This document shows positions 60,096-64,000 of a stretch of DNA of 64,000 nucleotides, in pieces (positions within the stretch are counted from its first letter, which is position 1; each line of letters starts with the position of its first letter). A model generated the notes under the pieces. The model was not told the origin of the DNA. It made no database searches and saw nothing but the letters and a program-made list of their open reading frames with translations. The translations under genes were made by a program, and so were the position numbers. This DNA comes from Chryseobacterium sp. JAH (GTDB taxonomy: Bacteria > Bacteroidota > Bacteroidia > Flavobacteriales > Weeksellaceae). The stretch covers positions 186,001 through 250,000 of the forward strand of contig NZ_LMAH01000001.1 in the NCBI RefSeq assembly GCF_001507335.1, in the 5' to 3' direction.

Positions 60096-61121
60096 ATGAC
60101 GACAATAAATATTCAAAAATTAGTTAGAAAAAATATTTTAGAATTGAAACCATACATCAGTTTCAGAGATAACAATACGTTTGAAAATCCTTTATTGATG
60201 GATGCTAACGAAAGTCCGTTTGGTGAATTTAACCGCTATCCAGATTCTACACACAAGAATCTTAGAGAAAAAATATCAGTTTCCAAAAACATTTCAGCCG
60301 GCCAAATTGCGATTGGAAACGGAAGTGATGAATTAATTGATTTGATTATAAAAATTTTCTGTGAGCCTAAAAAAGATTCTGTCGTGGTGATGAATCCTTC
60401 ATTTGCGATGTACGGATTTTATGCTGCAATCAATGAAAATGCAATTGTACAGCTCAACCTCAATGAAAATTTCGAAATTGTAAAAGAAGATTTTTTGAAT
60501 GCGATTAAAAAGGATCAACCTAAAGTTTTATTTCTATGTTCGCCCAATAACCCAACCGGCAACTCAATTGATGACATTGAATTTTACATCCAGAATTTTG
60601 ACGGAATTGTAGTTGTTGATGAAGCGTATATTGAGTTTTCAGAACAAAAATCTTGTCTGGAATTAATCAATAAATATCCGAATCTAATTGTTTTGCAGAC
60701 TTTCTCAAAAGCTTGGGGATTGGCAGGAGCGAGAATTGGAATTGCCTATTCGTCCATAGAAATCACCAATCTTATCTACACAGTTAAATCACCTTTTAAT
60801 GTGAATATTTTAAGTCAAAATTTAGTTTTAGAAAAACTGGATCAAATCGAAGATTTTCATATTAATTTAAATGAAATTTTAAAAGAACGAGATTGGCTGA
60901 GTGATCAACTTAAAAATGTAGAATGCATTTCGAAAGTGTTTCCCACGGATGCTAATTTTTTTCTGTTAGAATTTAAAGAAGTAGAAAAAGTTTACTCAAC
61001 ATTGCTTGAACATGAAATTTTAACAAGCAAAAGATTCCCTCAGATTCCGAGCTGCATAAGAATCAATGTGGGAAGCAGAAATGAAAATCAAACACTGATT
61101 ACTATTTTAAAAAGTATTTAA
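60096..61121 (+). CDS. hisC: Histidinol-phosphate aminotransferase
   Basis: The 341-residue PLP enzyme of aminotransferase class II converts imidazole acetol phosphate to histidinol phosphate. It shows [67 protein letters not shown] and [19 protein letters not shown] with the PLP lysine. It starts four bases after hisD. Position in the his operon distinguishes it from related aminotransferases. Confidence 0.95.
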   Translation: MTTINIQKLVRKNILELKPYISFRDNNTFENPLLMDANESPFGEFNRYPDSTHKNLREKISVSKNISAGQIAIGNGSDELIDLIIKIFCEPKKDSVVVMNPSFAMYGFYAAINENAIVQLNLNENFEIVKEDFLNAIKKDQPKVLFLCSPNNPTGNSIDDIEFYIQNFDGIVVVDEAYIEFSEQKSCLELINKYPNLIVLQTFSKAWGLAGARIGIAYSSIEITNLIYTVKSPFNVNILSQNLVLEKLDQIEDFHINLNEILKERDWLSDQLKNVECISKVFPTDANFFLLEFKEVEKVYSTLLEHEILTSKRFPQIPSCIRINVGSRNENQTLITILKSI

Positions 61122-61125
61122 AGAA

Positions 61126-62220
61126 ATGAAAAAAGTATTATTCATCGACCGTGACGGAACGTTAATTATTGAGCCACCAACAGATTTTCAGGTTGATTCA
61201 CTCGAAAAACTAGAATTTTATCCTTTTGTTTTTCAAAATTTATCCAAAATCGCAAAGGAATTCGACTATGAACTGGTCATGGTGACCAATCAGGATGGTT
61301 TGGGAACAGACAGTTTTCCTTTTGAAAATTTCATAAAACCTCAGGAGAAGATGTTGAAAGCGTTTGAAAATGAGGGAATTATTTTCAATGATATTTTGAT
61401 TGATACAAGTTTTGAGCACGAAAATTCACCAAACAGGAAACCAGAAATCGGAATGCTTGGAAAATATATGTATGGCAGTTATGATCTTGAAAATTCTTTC
61501 GTTATCGGAGACCGTTTGACGGATATTCAATTAGCTAAAAACTTAGGTTCAAAAAGTATTTTCATTAGTAATTCTAAAAATGGAAATGCGAATTTAACGA
61601 CTGAAAATTGGTCCGAAATCTATCAATTTTTAAAACAAATTCCAAGAAAAGCTACCGTTAACAGAAAGACAAATGAAACTAAAATAGAAGTCGAGGTCAA
61701 TCTTGATGGAAGTGGAAATTCTGAAATTTCAACTGGGTTACATTTTTTTGACCACATGTTAGATCAGATTTCAAAGCACGGAAATTTAGATTTAAAAATT
61801 AAAGTGGAGGGAGATTTACAAGTTGATGAACACCACACAATTGAAGACACAGGAATTGTCTTTGGAGAAGCCATTATACAAGCTTTAGGGAAGAAGAAAG
61901 GAATTGAAAGATATGGTTTTCTTCTTCCGATGGATGATTGTCTTTCTCAAGTGGCGATTGATTTTGGTGGCCGGCCTTGGTTGGTGTGGGATGCAAATTT
62001 TAAAAGAGAAAAAATAGGAGATGTACCAACAGAAATGTTTTATCACTTTTTTAAGTCGTTTACTGATGCTGCAAGATGCAATTTGAATATTAAATCTGAA
62101 GGGGAGAATGAACATCACAAAATTGAATCAATATTTAAAGCTTTTGCAAAAGCGATAAAAATGGCAGTCAATCAGACTGACCTAAATTATAATTTACCAT
62201 CAACCAAAGGGAGTTTATAA
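61126..62220 (+). CDS. hisB: Bifunctional histidinol phosphatase / imidazoleglycerol-phosphate dehydratase
   Basis: The 364-residue fusion has an N-terminal HAD phosphatase (residues about 1-165) with [27 protein letters not shown] and [17 protein letters not shown], which removes phosphate from histidinol phosphate. A C-terminal dehydratase (about 170-364) has [40 protein letters not shown] and [19 protein letters not shown], whose histidines hold two manganese ions. Such fusions are known from enterobacteria and Bacteroidota. The order hisC-hisB-hisH-hisA-hisF fits. Confidence 0.95.
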   Translation: MKKVLFIDRDGTLIIEPPTDFQVDSLEKLEFYPFVFQNLSKIAKEFDYELVMVTNQDGLGTDSFPFENFIKPQEKMLKAFENEGIIFNDILIDTSFEHENSPNRKPEIGMLGKYMYGSYDLENSFVIGDRLTDIQLAKNLGSKSIFISNSKNGNANLTTENWSEIYQFLKQIPRKATVNRKTNETKIEVEVNLDGSGNSEISTGLHFFDHMLDQISKHGNLDLKIKVEGDLQVDEHHTIEDTGIVFGEAIIQALGKKKGIERYGFLLPMDDCLSQVAIDFGGRPWLVWDANFKREKIGDVPTEMFYHFFKSFTDAARCNLNIKSEGENEHHKIESIFKAFAKAIKMAVNQTDLNYNLPSTKGSL

Positions 62221-62221
62221 A

Positions 62222-62800
62222 ATGATAGCAATTATAAAATATAACGGTGGAAACGTCAATTCTGTTCAGAATGCTCTTGAAAGATTGGGTGCAGACTCAA
62301 TTATTACAGATGATTTTGAATTGATAAAAAATGCCGACAAAGTAATTTTTCCCGGTGTTGGCGAAGCTTCATCTGCGATGAAAGTTTTAAAAGAAAAAGG
62401 TTTGGATCTGTTAATTCCAAGTTTGAAGCAACCTGTTTTGGGAATCTGTCTCGGAATGCAGTTGATGTGTAAAAATAATGAAGAAGGAAATACAGTAGGA
62501 ATGGGGATTTTTGATTGCGATGTGAAAAAATTCCCTCCATTGGATCTGATTCCACACATGGGTTGGAATACCGTTTCAAATGAAAGATCTCCACTGTTTT
62601 CAGAGAAATCCGGTGAAAATGATCTTTATTTTGTGCATAGTTTTTATTGTGAATTGACAGAACATACAAGTTCTGTCTGCAACTATATTTTGCCCTTCAG
62701 CGCATCTTTACAAAAAGATAATTTCTTTGCGACACAATTTCACCCTGAGAAATCTGGAAAAACAGGAAGTAAAATAGTAGAAAATTTTTTGAACCTCTAA
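62222..62800 (+). CDS. hisH: Imidazole glycerol phosphate synthase, glutaminase subunit
   Basis: The 192-residue class I glutamine amidotransferase supplies ammonia to HisF. The nucleophile is C76 in [12 protein letters not shown], with the His-Glu pair in [12 protein letters not shown] near the C-terminus and the PGVGEA loop near residue 45. The start is ATG 62222, one base after the hisB stop. A partner hisF follows hisA downstream. Confidence 0.95.
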   Translation: MIAIIKYNGGNVNSVQNALERLGADSIITDDFELIKNADKVIFPGVGEASSAMKVLKEKGLDLLIPSLKQPVLGICLGMQLMCKNNEEGNTVGMGIFDCDVKKFPPLDLIPHMGWNTVSNERSPLFSEKSGENDLYFVHSFYCELTEHTSSVCNYILPFSASLQKDNFFATQFHPEKSGKTGSKIVENFLNL

Positions 62801-62813
62801 AAAACCTATATAT

Positions 62814-63533
62814 ATGAAAATAATACCGGCCATAGACATCATCGACGGAAAATGCGTTCGACTTTCAAAAGGTGATTACGATACCAAGAAAATTTACAAT
62901 GAACATCCTCTGGAAGTTGCTAAAGAATTTGAAGCCTCTGGCATTCAGTTTCTGCATTTAGTTGATTTGGATGGTGCAAAATCAAAACACATTGTCAATC
63001 AAAAAGTGTTGGAAAATATTGCGAAAGAAACTTCTTTGCAGATCGATTTTGGTGGCGGACTGAAAACTGAAAAGGATATAGAAACAGCCTTTAATGCAGG
63101 TGCAAAACAAATCACAATCGGCAGCATCGCTGTTCAGAATCCAGAATTTTGTTATCAATTAATTGAAAAATACGGAGCTGAAAAAATAATTCTCGGAGCC
63201 GACTGCGAAAATAAAATGATAAAAACTTCCGGCTGGTTGGAACAAAGCGATAAAAACGTGATTAATTTTATTCTTGATTATCAAAAAAAAGGTATTCGAA
63301 ACGTAATTTGTACCGATATTTCAAAAGACGGAATGCTGGGAGGCGCTTCCACCGAACTGTACAGAGAGATTTTAGAAAAAACATCCGTTCAATTAGTGGC
63401 AAGTGGCGGAATTTCCTGTATAGAAGATGTTTATCTGATGAAGGAGATCGGATGTGCCGGAACGATCATTGGTAAGGCAATTTATGAAGGTAAAATCACT
63501 CTGAAAGAATTGCAAAAATTTATTGAAAACTAA
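62814..63533 (+). CDS. hisA: Phosphoribosylformimino-5-aminoimidazole carboxamide ribotide isomerase
   Basis: The 239-residue TIM barrel performs an Amadori rearrangement. It opens [28 protein letters not shown] with the catalytic Asp (D8), then [48 protein letters not shown] (second catalytic Asp) and [16 protein letters not shown] (phosphate binding). It follows hisH by 13 bases. Confidence 0.95.
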   Translation: MKIIPAIDIIDGKCVRLSKGDYDTKKIYNEHPLEVAKEFEASGIQFLHLVDLDGAKSKHIVNQKVLENIAKETSLQIDFGGGLKTEKDIETAFNAGAKQITIGSIAVQNPEFCYQLIEKYGAEKIILGADCENKMIKTSGWLEQSDKNVINFILDYQKKGIRNVICTDISKDGMLGGASTELYREILEKTSVQLVASGGISCIEDVYLMKEIGCAGTIIGKAIYEGKITLKELQKFIEN

Positions 63534-63617
63534 ATTTGGATTTCTTTATACTAAATTCATTCAAGTCACTATAAACTTTTTAGAAGAGCACATCAGCTTA
63601 AAAACTTACATCAACAA

Positions 63618-63658
63618 GTCCCAACGGGACGCTTTAACAAAGGATGGGATGAAATCCT
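63618..63658. repeat. REP-like double hairpin between hisA and hisF
   Basis: GTCCC-AAC-GGGAC (63618-63630) and AGGAT...ATCCT (63641-63658) form two hairpins 10 bases apart. The core CCCAACGGGACGCTTTAA and the following GGATGGGATGAAATCC resemble dispersed extragenic repeats of Flavobacteriia that I recall from other genomes. It lies in a 155-bp gap inside the his operon, where it could dampen or stabilise the 3' part of the transcript. Only one copy is in this window. Confidence 0.5.
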
Positions 63659-63688
63659 ATCAACATTAAACATGACAAATAAGAAAAA

Positions 63689-64000
63689 ATGCTCAAAAAA
63701 AGAATAATCCCTTGCCTCGACATCAAAGACGGAACCACGGTAAAAGGAATCAACTTTGAAGGTCTTCGAAATGCCGGAAATCCTATTGATTTAGCCAAAA
63801 AATATGAAAATGAAGGAGCGGACGAACTGGTTTTTCTGGACATTACGGCAACCATAGAAGAACGAAAAACTTTTGTCGAACTAGTGAAAAATATTGCCAG
63901 AGAACTGAGCATTCCATTTACTGTAGGAGGCGGAATTTCTTCTGTGAAAGACGTCAGAAAACTGTTGGAAGCCGGAGCGGATAAAATCAGCATCAATTCA
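63689..64000 (+). CDS. hisF: Imidazole glycerol phosphate synthase, cyclase subunit (5' part)
   Basis: The frame runs off the right edge after 104 residues. It opens [32 protein letters not shown] with the catalytic Asp (D11), continues with [21 protein letters not shown] and the phosphate-binding [30 protein letters not shown]. It is the TIM-barrel partner of HisH. Start ATG 63689 is the only start giving the HisF N-terminus. hisI or hisIE would be expected beyond the edge. Confidence 0.95.
   Translation, partial: MLKKRIIPCLDIKDGTTVKGINFEGLRNAGNPIDLAKKYENEGADELVFLDITATIEERKTFVELVKNIARELSIPFTVGGGISSVKDVRKLLEAGADKISINS

Noticed and set aside
63634..63996. A 120-codon minus-strand frame at the right edge
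   Set aside because: It is antisense to the clear hisF start and its translation is Ser/Phe-rich without domain features.
1..64000. CRISPR arrays, insertion sequences, rRNA genes, replication origin
   Set aside because: No regularly spaced repeats, transposase frames, rRNA-like sequence or DnaA-box clusters were noticed on reading either strand.

Overview
The window reads as chromosomal DNA of a member of the Bacteroidota, class Flavobacteriia, most like Chryseobacterium and relatives (Weeksellaceae). The evidence is: low GC; promoters of the Bacteroidota type (TTG, about 19-20 bases, then TAnnTTTG) and few Shine-Dalgarno sites; a PorQ protein of the type IX secretion system; a TamL-type outer-membrane assembly lipoprotein; a fused CcsBA cytochrome c biogenesis protein; and many small secreted or lipidated proteins with no recognisable family. 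Most of it is housekeeping DNA. No prophage, transposase or CRISPR array was seen.

Layout. 1-3.8 kb: end of an unknown gene, a ppGpp-hydrolase-like HD protein, an ArsR-SRPBCC-DoxX-YdeI operon read leftward from a promoter embedded in two repeats, and an unknown secreted protein. 3.8-10.4 kb: a leftward beta-oxidation operon (MarR regulator, FadN-type bifunctional enzyme, thiolase, acyl-CoA dehydrogenase). A four-helix-bundle (S23/IVP-like) gene framed by 17-bp inverted repeats sits inside it. 10.4-13.1 kb: ATPase and permease of an iron-type ABC importer plus a TlpA-like thioredoxin lipoprotein. 13.3-18.3 kb: a flavin/2Fe-2S reductase, a SanA-like protein, TamL and a SpoU methyltransferase. 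18.4-23.1 kb: envelope-stress-type small proteins, cmk, porQ, pyrH and frr. 23.2-26.2 kb: four lineage-specific secreted proteins, one apparently broken by two single-base losses. 26.3-34.6 kb: LptG-like permease, LolA, FtsK and CcsBA.

34.7-40.9 kb: a MocR-type regulator divergent from a tightly packed biotin operon (an unnamed ferritin-like protein, then bioF, bioD, bioB, bioA). 41.4-44.7 kb: lysine catabolism (lysine 6-transaminase and an ALDH7-type dehydrogenase). 44.8-52.9 kb: acetyltransferases, a GbsR/MarR-type regulator with a complete RND efflux operon, and a GNAT-MarR pair. 53.0-57.7 kb: tRNA-Ala, small lipoproteins, an NlpC/P60 lipoprotein, dapD and two glycosyltransferases. 57.7-64.0 kb: the histidine operon hisGDCBHA and a partial hisF. 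A 15-codon leader peptide with four His codons and a terminator with alternative pairings precede it.

The observations most worth following are the ferritin-like protein that opens the biotin operon, the apparent translational attenuator in front of hisG, the inverted-repeat-bounded four-helix-bundle cassette inside the fatty-acid operon, and the very clear operator palindromes of the MarR and ArsR regulators. Family assignments come from recognised motifs in the translated sequences, and no database search was run.
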